Positions 54,560 through 64,000 of a DNA stretch of 64,000 nt are shown piece after piece. Position 1 is the stretch's first letter. The number at the start of each line of letters is the position of its first letter. Origin of the DNA: Toxorhynchites rutilus septentrionalis (lineage: Eukaryota; Arthropoda; Insecta; Diptera; Culicidae). The notes beneath the pieces were generated by a model. The model saw nothing but the letters and a program-made list of their open reading frames with translations, did not search any database and was not told the origin of the DNA. Location of the stretch: the NCBI RefSeq assembly GCF_029784135.1, contig NC_073746.1, forward strand, positions 241,360,307 through 241,424,306. The letters run 5' to 3'. Position numbers and translations under genes: made by a program.

Positions 54560-56800
54560 CATAAAAAGTCGGTTTTCAAACCAAGGATTCTCTGTCGAAA
54601 TTCCACCTTGTTCCTTAATCGGCGACTTGAAGCTTCGTGGGCTTGTGGCTTCAGAAGCATGAGGAAATTTTTTGGACTGTTCATTGGCGGTTTGGTCCTT
54701 CATGTATTGGGTAGACGCTGGAGAACAAGTCGACCCAAACGTCGCCCCGTCCATGATGTAGACATACGAATACTCTGAGGGCCTGAGATGAAAAACAAAT
54801 CGCTTAGATAAGCAGTCCGAATACTGGATTTTTAATTAGTGGAACATATCAATCAGGACTTCATAATTTTGAAACTGTAAAATTTCGGAATAGGCATAAA
54901 ACTTTTGGAAGCGGCGTTAAGAGATCCGATCGTCTTAGAAGTTACGTAGCAGCTGCACTGCAACACGATGGAAGCCTGAATCATTTACTACAATGCAATA
55001 TCAATAGTTCACGATTCATCAGTCATCGGGTTAGCGACCAGTCGGCAGCGATCCCCGAGGCTTTCCAAATGGTCTTTCTCAAGAGCAAGAGTTGTAAAAG
55101 TTTTTTTTTCAAAATTGATCATTCTAAAGGCTAGATGCAAATAAACCGATGAAGTTTAAAGCCTCTATAATCGAAAACAATATCAATATCATTCATTCTT
55201 ACTTCAGCCAGCGAGCGGCCAAAAGCCACACAGAAGGGTTTTGCTCCACTCGGAATCTAAGAGCGAAGTTGCTTCGGAGGGTCGATAATATGTTGTGAAT
55301 GAAAGGCATCGTGTGTTAATTAATGGGGTCAATGGTGGTGGTGGAATAAATATACAATCGCTTGTGATTGCAGTGTGTGTCTAGAAGAAGAGATATATAC
55401 TGCTTGCACTATAGAGTACGTTCCAAGACGCTCGAACCACTCAATTTTATTGAGTTTCTAGCGATTCAAAAAAGCTCTGTTGAAATTATGTATATAGGGT
55501 AGGAAATAGTACCTATCTTCGTCTATAACACTTGCTCTACAATCCTTATCTTTTGGTAAGGCACAAAACATTCAAACAAAATTTCTTAACCTGGCGTTTT
55601 GACTGTGAGGAACGAGGTACAAATATCAGCTTTCCATAGCCTGCTTAGAATGCCGAAAAAATGGCTTGTGTATTGTTCTCGCGACAACAAGAATGAATCA
55701 TGAATCAACCATAATCCATTTTCAGCTGTCATTTCAAGTTTTCTCACACATCAAATATGAAAAAATTAGTGGTTTTTGATTTATTCTAAATTTAATTTTT
55801 TATTCTAACTATATTTTCTCACAAATCCTGAAACAATAATTTTTTATTGAAGCTTATGCTGAAGTTCATACATTCTTCAAAATTTATTGGCGTGAGTCTT
55901 TCCACTTTCCATTACTCAGTCCAAATGCGTGTCCAGAGTTTCAATAAGTTGATGGAAAGTTTCGCAAATTTTCAGGTCCCAATTATAATTGGTATGAAAT
56001 TCAGTAAAGAATGGTAATGGAAAAATTTGAAGAATGAGGATAATTGTTTACGTTCATAATTTTCAAGCATCTTTTAACTAGAGCAGAGGCCTGCGGAGGT
56101 TAAATTGCGCTCATTTACTCAGTGTTCGCCTCCAGTCATCAAGCTTATTTACACCGTAATCTGGCAGGCTCCTGTACAACATTCAGAAATTACTACGCTG
56201 CTTCTTGATACACTCGACTGCAGTCTGCAGCCATGAATCAATTTGCCATACAATGCGGCAAACGACATCACCATGCCCTCTGGAAACCAGTTCTTGCGGA
56301 TACCGGTGGCCCCTCCCCCATTCCTCACAATGGCCATTCATACCGCAATCTAGTCTGAGGCTATCAATTATCTTTGATAGCTAAAAGACACTCGCACGCG
56401 ATCAACCGCACTCCTTTGGGGCATATCTCCAATAAATCAGATTTTTACTAGATATTTAATGTATTACCATCTTGTCCGGCTCGTGAACTAACAATGAGAG
56501 TTCCCATTTATCAAAACCCGTTAGGTGCATTCACTGGTGATTGATTTCACTTATGTATTCCAGGTTCGATCCAGAACGGACATTAATTTCTGCAATTAAC
56601 ACATCTGCATCTCAATTGGAATCAACCACCCAACTAACGTGCTCTTGAACAGACTAAACAAGTACTCTTATTGTTAACTTAATTCTAAACTCTCGGTAGA
56701 CGCTCAGGCTCGGGTATATCTTATTTCCACAACATAATGCAGTTGAACAATCGTACGATATTTTGATACTTGTAATCCGCCAACCACTACGGTGTCCAAA
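54560..56800. other. Unassigned stretch
   Basis: 54557-54754 (-) is an open frame upstream of the BEL/Pao remnant and may be its decayed continuation, without a motif. GGTTCGATCC at about 56563 resembles a pol III B box, but no A box or SINE body accompanies it. Other frames show nothing. Confidence 0.35.
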
Positions 56801-56808
56801 AGCCGTAA

Positions 56809-57540
56809 GTGAAGATAAATTGTGCTGAAGCAAATCATTGGTTTGTGTTGCGCTTGAATGCGACGACTGATGAAGTATCATTAGGTTTCACGCATCAGCA
56901 CGATGCATTTGAAACATCGAACAAACACTCTCAACAAACATTTATTCGTGTTTCCTTCATTCAACTTCAATACACTGGAAATGTCGATTACCGCCTGCAA
57001 TTAGCGCTGACCGGTGAATTGTGCGTCTAGAAGATGCTGGAAGCTGCCGAGCTCACATTGAAATACGCGAATCGCGTTTTTGTGGATGACACGGAGGCAA
57101 TGTTATTCAAGTTATTTCAACTTCGTCACACTGGTTACATTGTTATCGAGACCCGAAACAGATTTGACGTTGAAATGAAACGAAGGATATCGAATATCTG
57201 CCTGGAAGCAGAAAGGAAGGGAACTTAAGTGATGTATCGGAAATATCTTACCCGAGCAGAAAGTGCTTTTGAAGTGGTTTTGGATTAAATAAAATCAACA
57301 TTGTCTTCGCGCTACTAATGGTTATGATCAAAGCTCGCTTTAGCGACGGCAGTTTGTGCTCAGCATGACTTGCATGTCAAGTGCCCAGCAAATATGAGAA
57401 ACCCAACGAAGAGAGTGTTGCGTGACTTGGAGCGAATCCGTCAGATTGCACGTTGCCAATATCCGATTGCTCGATTGCAACCCAAACGGATTGATTATAT
57501 GTGGGCTAATTTTGGAGAATGATATCAGCAGATTTGACCA
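56809..57540 (+). other. Possible decayed coding sequence, unrecognised
   Basis: Plus-strand frames run almost end to end. 56809-57030 ends in a stop and the same frame resumes at 57034-57228 (ANRVFVDDTEAMLFKLFQLR, GYIVIETRNRFDVEMKRRIS). About 100 bp later an open stretch at 57340-57522 reads CAQHDLHVKCPANMRNPTKR then VLRDLERIRQIARCQYPIAR. Composition is protein-like and unlike flanking AT-rich DNA. I cannot assign a family; a degraded gene or element is equally possible. Confidence 0.3.
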
Positions 57541-57924
57541 AGTTTGAATGCTATCGACAATGGACTTACACGGTAATTGCAAACAACGATTTTGTAAACT
57601 TAATTTGCCAATGATAGCCCAAACGTCATTTGACCTTGTGTGTTATGAGTCACCGGAAATTGCTATCAACAACAGTGGTTCTCTTTCTCATACCCCAGAA
57701 TTGTAGGTTATAGATTTTCAGCAATCGATTAAATGAAATGAGATCAAGATATTGACCATTTGTTGGAATCGATGTGAACTGTCATTAATGCTACATTCCA
57801 TTATGAGATTAAAGGGTATACCGTTTGAAATCCGTACACACAAAATTCATTTCAACATTCGAATTTTTATCCGATTATTACCAAATTTTCAGTGAGTAAA
57901 AAGAAACTATTAAAGTTAGTTTGG

Positions 57925-58170
57925 CATCATTCATTTAATTTATTTCGCCTTTATATCCAATTGCGCGAACCTCCAGCCCTTTGCACGACCACAAAATCAT
58001 TTTTTTTTGCATATTGACCCATGATTCCTTCATTTCTTCTACATTCTTTACCACTTTGGGTCGTTTACGAATAACGCGAAAAAAACGAACAGAAAAACCA
58101 AACGACGATATCCAAGTTGGATTACCACTGGTGGGGTCCAATCTTAGATCGAAGTGCAGCGAAAGCAAAG
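57925..58170 (-). pseudogene. Tc1/mariner (DD37E-like) transposase C-terminal fragment
   Basis: The minus-strand frame contains RPKVVKNVEEMKESWVNMQK then K, followed in the neighbouring frame by DFVVVQRAGGSRNW. This resembles the end of ITmD37E-type transposases (K-x-x-x-W-x-x-x-x-KKV...VVQ-x-LM-x-G). Short and without catalytic residues. The N-terminal piece at 58770-59013 (-) lies upstream in the same orientation and could be part of the same dead element. Confidence 0.45.
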
Positions 58171-58514
58171 TGAACTGAATTGCTCAACAGTCCGATGCCG
58201 AATGAAAGTTTGCCTCAGCTAGTTTATATTCTAGGCAAGTATTCCCCTTCATTCTTCTACTTTTCCTTTGTTCACGCAGACTTTAAATCCTACGATTTCC
58301 CCTCCGTTGGTCGTCGATAAGTTGCTCGTTATTGACAGCTCTGTTCGGGAAAGCACACAAATGGACAGAACAAATGTATGGGAAAATGAAACGCTTAAAG
58401 TTTTCATGAATTTTAACCATTTACAAACCAGGGGATTCTAATGAATAGTATATTAAACAAATCTTACGGAATTTCCGATTCATTTAGTATGTAAATCGCC
58501 AGAATCCGTTCGCG

Positions 58515-58612
58515 TCAAAAATAGTTATTAACGTTAACTTTATTTCATAAAAACGTGACCTGTTTTCTGATTTGGCACCCTTAATGAAAGACGTAATTCT
58601 ACGTCGAAAAGT
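58515..58612 (-). repeat. Partial inverted copy of the 42768 repeat
   Basis: ATTAACGTTAACTTTATTTC, ATAAAAACGTGACCTGTTTT, CTGATTTGGCACCC and GACGTAATTCTACGTC are the reverse complement of 42768-42860 with few differences. Confidence 0.7.
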
Positions 58613-58769
58613 ACAAATCGCTTGCTAAATTAGGGACTTCTTGGCGGGCTTTGACATCTTCTGTGTCCGGAGGTTCTCGGGGACATCCATACATGTTTCC
58701 TAGGACCGGTTGAAGTCCGTCATCCATCATTATCTATGTCTCGTCATCCATTACGCAGCAGTGTGGTTG

Positions 58770-59013
58770 CGTTTACTTCTGGTCGTACATCTTCCGGGCA
58801 CGGATTTTTGCGACCGTATTCTGTTTCTCGTCACGGTTTGGGGAGTTCTGCGCCTTAAACGTACGTAGTTCAGCTCGAGTTTTGGTATTTCGCACGAAAG
58901 TCTTGTTCACATGAAACCTTTTAGCCACATCTCGAACTGAGGCGTTCGGTTTACGTTTAAAGGCTTCAACCACGCGTTTTTGATCGTTCTCGTTGACCTG
59001 ACGGCTTTTTTTA
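58770..59013 (-). pseudogene. Tc1/mariner transposase N-terminal (helix-turn-helix) fragment
   Basis: The minus strand reads RQVNENDQKRVVEAFKRKPN, SVRDVAKRFHVNKTFVRNTK, TRAELRTFKAQNSPNRDEKQ, then TVAKIRARKMYDQ. This is the paired-like DNA-binding domain and linker of IS630/Tc1-type transposases (VRDVAK-x-x-x-V...FV-x-RTKKRAGL-x-TYKAQK-x-PNRD-x-KQ). The catalytic domain does not follow. A transposase C-terminal tail lies only 115 bp away but on the other strand (59128-59237). Confidence 0.75.
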
Positions 59014-59127
59014 CGGATATTTAATGAATGAACAGAACAGTCCTACATAACATCCCACACTTTTTTATACTTGCTTTGATATTTTGTGAACGAACTGCTT
59101 TCGTGTCAAGGACACGAAAGAGCTGGA

Positions 59128-59237
59128 GAATTTGATGACATCCATTTTTTCATCGGTCATGGCTTAGGTTCCGTCCAACTGCCATAAGGTTGCCCTGTAG
59201 GGCGTCGAAGCCTTTTTGTTTTGGTCCATTGAATTAC
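59128..59237 (+). pseudogene. Tc1 transposase C-terminal tail, opposite strand
   Basis: The plus strand reads KELENLMTSIFSSVMA, stop, VPSNCHKVAL, stop, GVEAFLF, which matches KKELKNMPTRMFSSVMANV and CRKAARKGVDFFL of the copy at 31650-31735. Two stops make it dead. GGACTACGTC at about 59279, shared with 37397, lies just beyond. Confidence 0.7.
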
Positions 59238-59259
59238 GTTTGTAGTTTTTTTCCATCAG

Positions 59260-60920
59260 AAATTAGTCCATTTTGACGAAGGACTACGTCTTTGATTTCT
59301 ATATAGGGGGGTAACTCTACGAAAAATGTAACGAAAAATTAAGAGATTTCAAATGCATATTACGCAGAATCATCTCTACGATATATTTTATAATATATTC
59401 CATTAGACGGCAAACTCATCCAGCAATTTTTTCGCCTGAGACTTCAACAGTAGAAATTGTAAAGCAAGTGAACAATTTAACGGATTAAAGAAGTATGTTT
59501 TGCGAGCGAATGCGAGGCTTATTCATGTATTATGCCTTCCTTCTTTTAGCTTGTTTCCCTTGAATGTTGTATGCAACACACAATTGTGTGCAATAATTCA
59601 TTCTATCAAACAAATTAGATATTCAGTCAATGTACAGGAATAAAGGTAATGTAGATGGTGGCGTGGGTTAGTGAGATTGTCGCAATTCCATAGGAAAAAA
59701 AAATCATTATTTCAGCGATACTATGGTGAAATTGTCATGACTCACAGTGTCAGTGTGTGTGGCGTGAAATATAGTCTGCAAACGAACGTTATTTTACCGA
59801 AAAAGCTACTACTTTCGATGATTTAGAGTAAGACTTATAATAGAAATAAGACAACGCAAAGAAATCACAATACCATAGCTATTTATTGAAAATCAAGCAT
59901 ATATACATATATAACAAACAGCCCTTTTCACGGCTGCTTCAAAAGAGTTAAAATAGCAGATTTCTGAAAACAATTGTTCCGAATAATCACAGTCCTACGT
60001 CAAACTTACGTCCGTGCTCCTAGGATCAGACCCTTCTACTTTTTTCATGCAAACTTTACAGAGTAAGGTTGCGGGAGTGAATGTGGTTGTAGTAATACAG
60101 TACGCCATTCAGTGTCGCCACCTTGCTTTCTGTATTACCGACGTTGTCGTTTCGGTCCCGTTTGCTCTCCTAATCGGCCATTCCAACATAGGATAACGTT
60201 TAACAGCAAGATAAGGGGTTCGAAAATCTTGAAAAAGAAAATTATAAAATTGAACTTGTGATCATGAAGGCTTTTGTATGTTTAAAATATGGCCGTTTCC
60301 ACATATTTGCACTGGTTGGAAGGAGACATTCCCACCATTAAATCACAATAAAGAAAATTATAATTTTGTTTAAGCAAACTATGCAACAGTTTCGAATGTG
60401 AATCGTTACCTAAACGAAAATCACACGTTCTGACTGGTCCAATCTGCGCTCCTCAAACTAACGTAGCAGCGAGGCACAATTTGAATAAATCCATACCATT
60501 GCGAAAACAATCGTAGCTAATCACCATGCTTTTTTTCAAAGGAATAGAGAATGAGACGCAGCATAATAAATACTGCCTACCAGTCTTCCGAAAAACACTT
60601 ACACATGTCCACGCGATGTGAAAATTCCATGTTTTTGTTTGAATTTGAACATGATTCTCGCTAGTGTTGAGTGTCTATCCCCAACACGAACAATGATACA
60701 CAAACATAGACATGTGAAAACAAACACGATGTTTATAATTCAAGAACATCATGTACAAACATAATACCCGATGTCGCAGTATTCATTGCTTTCGTTTCGT
60801 TTCTTTTCATACACGGAAAGAAATTATTCATCCCAAAACATTTCTTCGTAGAATACTTTTTCACAGAAACGAACTTGAAATTTAGTTCGCATTTCAAAAA
60901 TTGCACGAACTAAGAGGCTA
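59260..60920. other. AT-rich, no recognised gene
   Basis: 59270-59325 (GGACTACGTC, then ATATAGGGGGGTAA) resembles 37390-37435. The open frame at 60014-60196 shows no motif. Nothing else was supported. Confidence 0.4.
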
Positions 60921-60933
60921 TAAGTTCATGCAC

Positions 60934-61402
60934 CAAAATATATATTTTTTATTATGGCTCATATGGCGTCAGCCTAACGGGGCCGGGAGTTCAATATTTA
61001 GACAATGTTTGCTTACAACTATGTTAGTAATATGTAACCGATTACTCGCGGTTGGCTCGAGGTTAGTATTACAAGTGTTCTCATAATTGGGATGTTGCAG
61101 TCTTCAGTGCTCTGTACGTGTGCCCGACATGGGATACTTCCTATTGGGATGCAGCTGACCGTTAATCAGCAACGACCCCCTAGTCTGCACCCCATATCTA
61201 GCGTGGTGCGTCTTTTTCGACTCGAGGAATCCAGGATAGAATGATCACTAGCCGGCGCAATCATCAGCTCGTGTAGAGTTGTCATGAGCGGTACAACCTT
61301 TGGCTCTTGTTGAATCATCAGTGGACTGCACAACCTTCGGCCCGTGTATCTGTAAAGAGTGTGTGTATGTATTGCCGCGACTAAGTAAAAGTTTATAGAT
61401 CG
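60934..61402 (-). mobile_element. Recent 5'-truncated LINE insertion (3' UTR only) with 9-bp target duplication
   Basis: TTCATGCAC flanks both sides (60925-60933 and 61403-61411). The body is the 3' UTR of the element at 2250-3104, about 95% identical by eye, and ends on the minus strand with an AT-rich tail (ATAAAAAATATATATTTTG). No ORF2 codons are included. This is a standard dead-on-arrival LINE insertion and the low divergence from the other copy implies recent activity. Confidence 0.93.
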
Positions 61403-61429
61403 TTCATGCACATTTTGCAAGTCTGATTA

Positions 61430-63680
61430 AATAATCCTTGGTTTCGTTCAAAGAAAACATTCTCTGAATAGAAAGAAGCTTTCTATTTTTTTTGCATGCA
61501 TGTTGGCAATTAAAGTATGGGGAGCCGACTACATAGCGGTACAAATGCTGACCAAAAAAATAAATACCCAAAAATTAGTTTTAGATGCAACCTTCAGCGG
61601 CACACAGCAGAACCAGCAGAGAAATTTCAGCGGCTAAAACACACCATTAATGTCTCGATGTTATCACAAACTGAATGAAGGAAAAAACTAAAAGCTACAC
61701 TTACACTGCACTACATATGCTATGTGTGCATGCGATTGCATCATCCTTTCTTCTCCTCTTCTCCGCTCGTTTTATAGCTCGGGTCGCGATCGTCGCGAAC
61801 AAGCAGTATTGGCCATTTGTATTCAAAGATCCAGCCAAAATTATTGTTCCCGTGGTCGAGTGGTTAGCGTCACGCCTAACATGTCACTGCTGAATAATTC
61901 AATTTTAGTACTTGTTCAAATAGCTAATAATAGCTAATGTTACATGAATTCAATATATAAATTGATGCGTGCCCTAAATAATGATATCAAATGTGAAAAA
62001 CTCTCATATCAATCGATATTTATTTTGTTCAGAACAGAAAAAGAGGTTTATTTTATTTGCCCAATATTTTTGATGAAGCACCCATTGTCATGAAAGGAAA
62101 GCATTTTTTCCTTGTCAACATACCAACACACCACGCGTTGAGTGGTGGTGGTGGTGTGGTGTCCGATTCGCTTCTTCTACTCTACGCACTGCCGGTGCTT
62201 GGGGTGAAAATGCAAGAGAAACTGTACACCATGTTCGAACATCATGTGAAACATTGGGATTAAACATCGTATGTCCAAACATACCACGAATACAAACATG
62301 TCACATTTTCTAACATAGGTACGAAAAAATCATGTTTGTACTCAAACACAAAACTGTGAACAGCAGCGTGGACATGTTTATTCCGGACGCAGTGTTTTTT
62401 GTGAAACATGGAAGACTGCTGCCTACGCTGCGATTAACCGTCTATTTCTGTTTTGCTTCCTTGCTGAACGGAAATGCGAAGTTGTTTGCATCAAAATTCA
62501 TTCTAAGGATGTGCATAAAGTAAGTTCTGTGCAAAGGCGTGGTAGTAATACAGCAGAAGGGACATTTTTAGTTGTATATTATCTTAGGTTCCAACTGCAC
62601 CGGGACCCGGGTATAAATTCATTTTTATTTTTTTCATTTTATTTTCGCTGCAGCTAGCAGTCACCACATTTATTTAACCGTTGATGATCCGATGAAGAAC
62701 TATAATCCTCGACACATCAAGTAATGTAGAAGGATTGGACGATCGCAATGTGTTGTTTCGATGAAAAGACTCGTTTATTTATTTTGGCCTAACCACTTTC
62801 CAACATGGTCTGTTTAACAACATTCTCAATTTCCTTGTGTTTCCTTCGTTGCTGGTTTTTTTTTGTTGTGCCGCTTGCGCAGCCTGCGTCTATCTCATCG
62901 CGCAGGAAGATCATCTTGAAACTGCAGATTTACATATCGAGCACTACCAGGAATGGCCACAGCCGCTTACAGTGGCATCAACTTGCTTTACAGGAACTGT
63001 TCCTGTTTTATATGGCTTATTCTTGGAATTGCCCATCGCTCATTCCACCTCACCCTAGACAGTTTTCCCGAACCAGTGCAAGCCAGAAAAATGATCATTA
63101 CTCGGCTTAAGAGATTATTTGAAATTTTCAAAGTGTCTTTTCAAAGGCTATGATACTCTACTTGTTAATCTTCTAATTTTTTGTGTGTGCCTGTGTGTTT
63201 GTGTCGGCTGGATTTCTGTGTCGATGTGAGTCTGTTTCTAATATGTGCTCACTTCAACGGACAATTTGCTTCATGTGAATTCATGGACTCGCGATATGCA
63301 GTTGGTAAATATTCCATGTTAAACACGGGTTTGTGCATCAAAGATCCACTACATCGAATCAATAAGGTACTCGAGTACCTGTTTAAGGGTTGTAGAGTGC
63401 AAAAATAAAATCGATTCCATTAACTTCGACTTTTCAAAAGCGTACTGTAACATGAGTTCGCTGTTGAAAAAATGAAACATATAGCCTTCCCTCCTAAATA
63501 TCACTGAATGTAGCTTTCGTATAGGAAGTTACTTTGACTACGCGTCAATTCTGTTCGCCTTAGACATCTAGATATCATATCCGTCATGCCGTAAGTGTTC
63601 TTGGTCCTCTCATATTTGTTTTCTTTGTGATTGACTATCATCTCCAATGTAACTCCTCACATACTACGTTAAATTTTATT
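61430..63680. other. Unassigned stretch with a SINE head fragment
   Basis: 61848-61885 (TTCCCGTGGTCGAGTGG, then TTAGCGTCACGCCTAACATG) is the tRNA-like head of the 17934-18203 SINE family without its body. 63185-63280 loosely matches 22525-22610 (TGTCGATGT...CTCACTTCAA-x-GGAC). Frames at 62805-63110 and 63181-63408 show no recognised motif. Confidence 0.4.
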
Positions 63681-63685
63681 TAGAT

Positions 63686-64000
63686 GTATCCGTCAGCAGG
63701 GCTCGGCAAAATCATATTCAACTGAGGATAGTCAGGGGGCTATGAAGTAATTCGCCTTCGCATTCAATTGGAAATGATTTTTTGCTTCTTCCAGCAGTTT
63801 CTCCGTCAAAATGATTCAACAGTCATTCGGGCGTTTAGTTGCTATCCCACTCTACGTCCCGATTATTTCATTTCATTCTTCCCCGTCGAATGGAGTTCAT
63901 TGCATATTGAAGTGAGTCTCCTCGATGTTTGATTTGGACGTGGTTTGACATATACTATAGGTGAGCTAGATTTGTTTGTATCGTACGCAAAAATTACTCA
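63686..64000 (-). repeat. Dispersed repeat, inverted copy of 27665-28025, cut by the window end
   Basis: Starts CAGCAGGGCTCGGCAAAATC and continues as the reverse complement of 28015 back to about 27668, reaching GTGAGCTAGAT-x-TGTTTGTATCGTACG at the window edge. Divergence is moderate. Confidence 0.65.

Noticed and set aside
56555..56580. Pol III gene suggested by GGTTCGATCC
   Set aside because: A lone B box with no A box at the right distance and no SINE body.
1..64000. Prokaryotic features, CRISPR arrays, operons or an endogenous RNA-virus insertion
   Set aside because: No ribosome-binding-site-led gene strings, no regularly spaced direct repeats with unique spacers, and no frame that I recognise as an RNA-virus protein. 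The repeats found are microsatellite, minisatellite or transposon in nature.

Overview
The window reads as a repeat-choked stretch of a mosquito nuclear genome, most likely culicine (Aedes-like). Grounds: an insect-type Tctex-1 dynein light chain with a 62-bp GT-AG intron; several tRNA-headed SINE families, one resembling the Aedes SINE Feilai; and remnants of Jockey/CR1-L2 non-LTR elements, BEL/Pao elements, Tc1/mariner, piggyBac and many hAT and MITE elements, most of them broken. Nothing points to a prokaryote, plasmid or virus. There is no operon, CRISPR array or intact tRNA/rRNA gene. Species assignment is inference from memory of families, not from a search.

Genic content is small. One gene is convincing: the two-exon Tctex-type dynein light chain at 5480-5874 (+). 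A second locus at about 13.66-14.92 kb (+) looks like a promoter, a 5' UTR and a first coding exon for a signal-peptide-like N-terminus, followed by a good splice donor. The rest of that gene was not found, so much of the downstream window could be its intron. Two or three unrecognised open stretches (26.4-26.75 kb, 32.56-32.87 kb, 56.8-57.54 kb) may be decayed coding sequence.

Layout. 0.6-3.7 kb: MITE-like ends, a non-LTR RT fragment, the 3' end of another non-LTR element and a diverged SINE. 5.4-5.9 kb: dynein gene. 7.0-13.1 kb: RT remnant, SINE, piggyBac tail, MITE, CR1/L2-type LINE and a Jockey-type RT remnant. 13.6-14.9 kb: candidate promoter and exon. 17.2-18.9 kb: nested MITEs and SINEs. 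19.3-22.4 kb: a very large hexanucleotide array. 25.7-31.8 kb: layered insertions of SINEs, hATs and a piggyBac-like MITE into older RT and transposase remnants. 33.9-44.7 kb: hAT/MITE elements, a BEL/Pao remnant and a 93-bp tandem repeat split by a hAT element. 45.4-54.6 kb: endonuclease, mariner and BEL/Pao remnants plus a 1-kb TIR element. 57-59.3 kb: Tc1-type transposase pieces. 60.9-61.4 kb: a recent 5'-truncated LINE insertion. The last 300 bp is a repeat also present at 27.7 kb and runs off the window.

Target-site duplications could be read directly for eight insertions (SINEs at 17.9, 25.7, 30.4 and 31.0 kb; LINE at 60.9 kb; hATs at 33.9, 39.7 and 43.5 kb), plus a 7/8 match for the hAT at 28.9 kb. 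These fix element boundaries and relative insertion order. I found no new multi-gene system. The most unusual items are the 3-kb hexanucleotide array with an 86-bp inverted filler copy at its edge, a 546-bp tRNA-headed SINE, and a hAT element carrying an internal 15-bp array.
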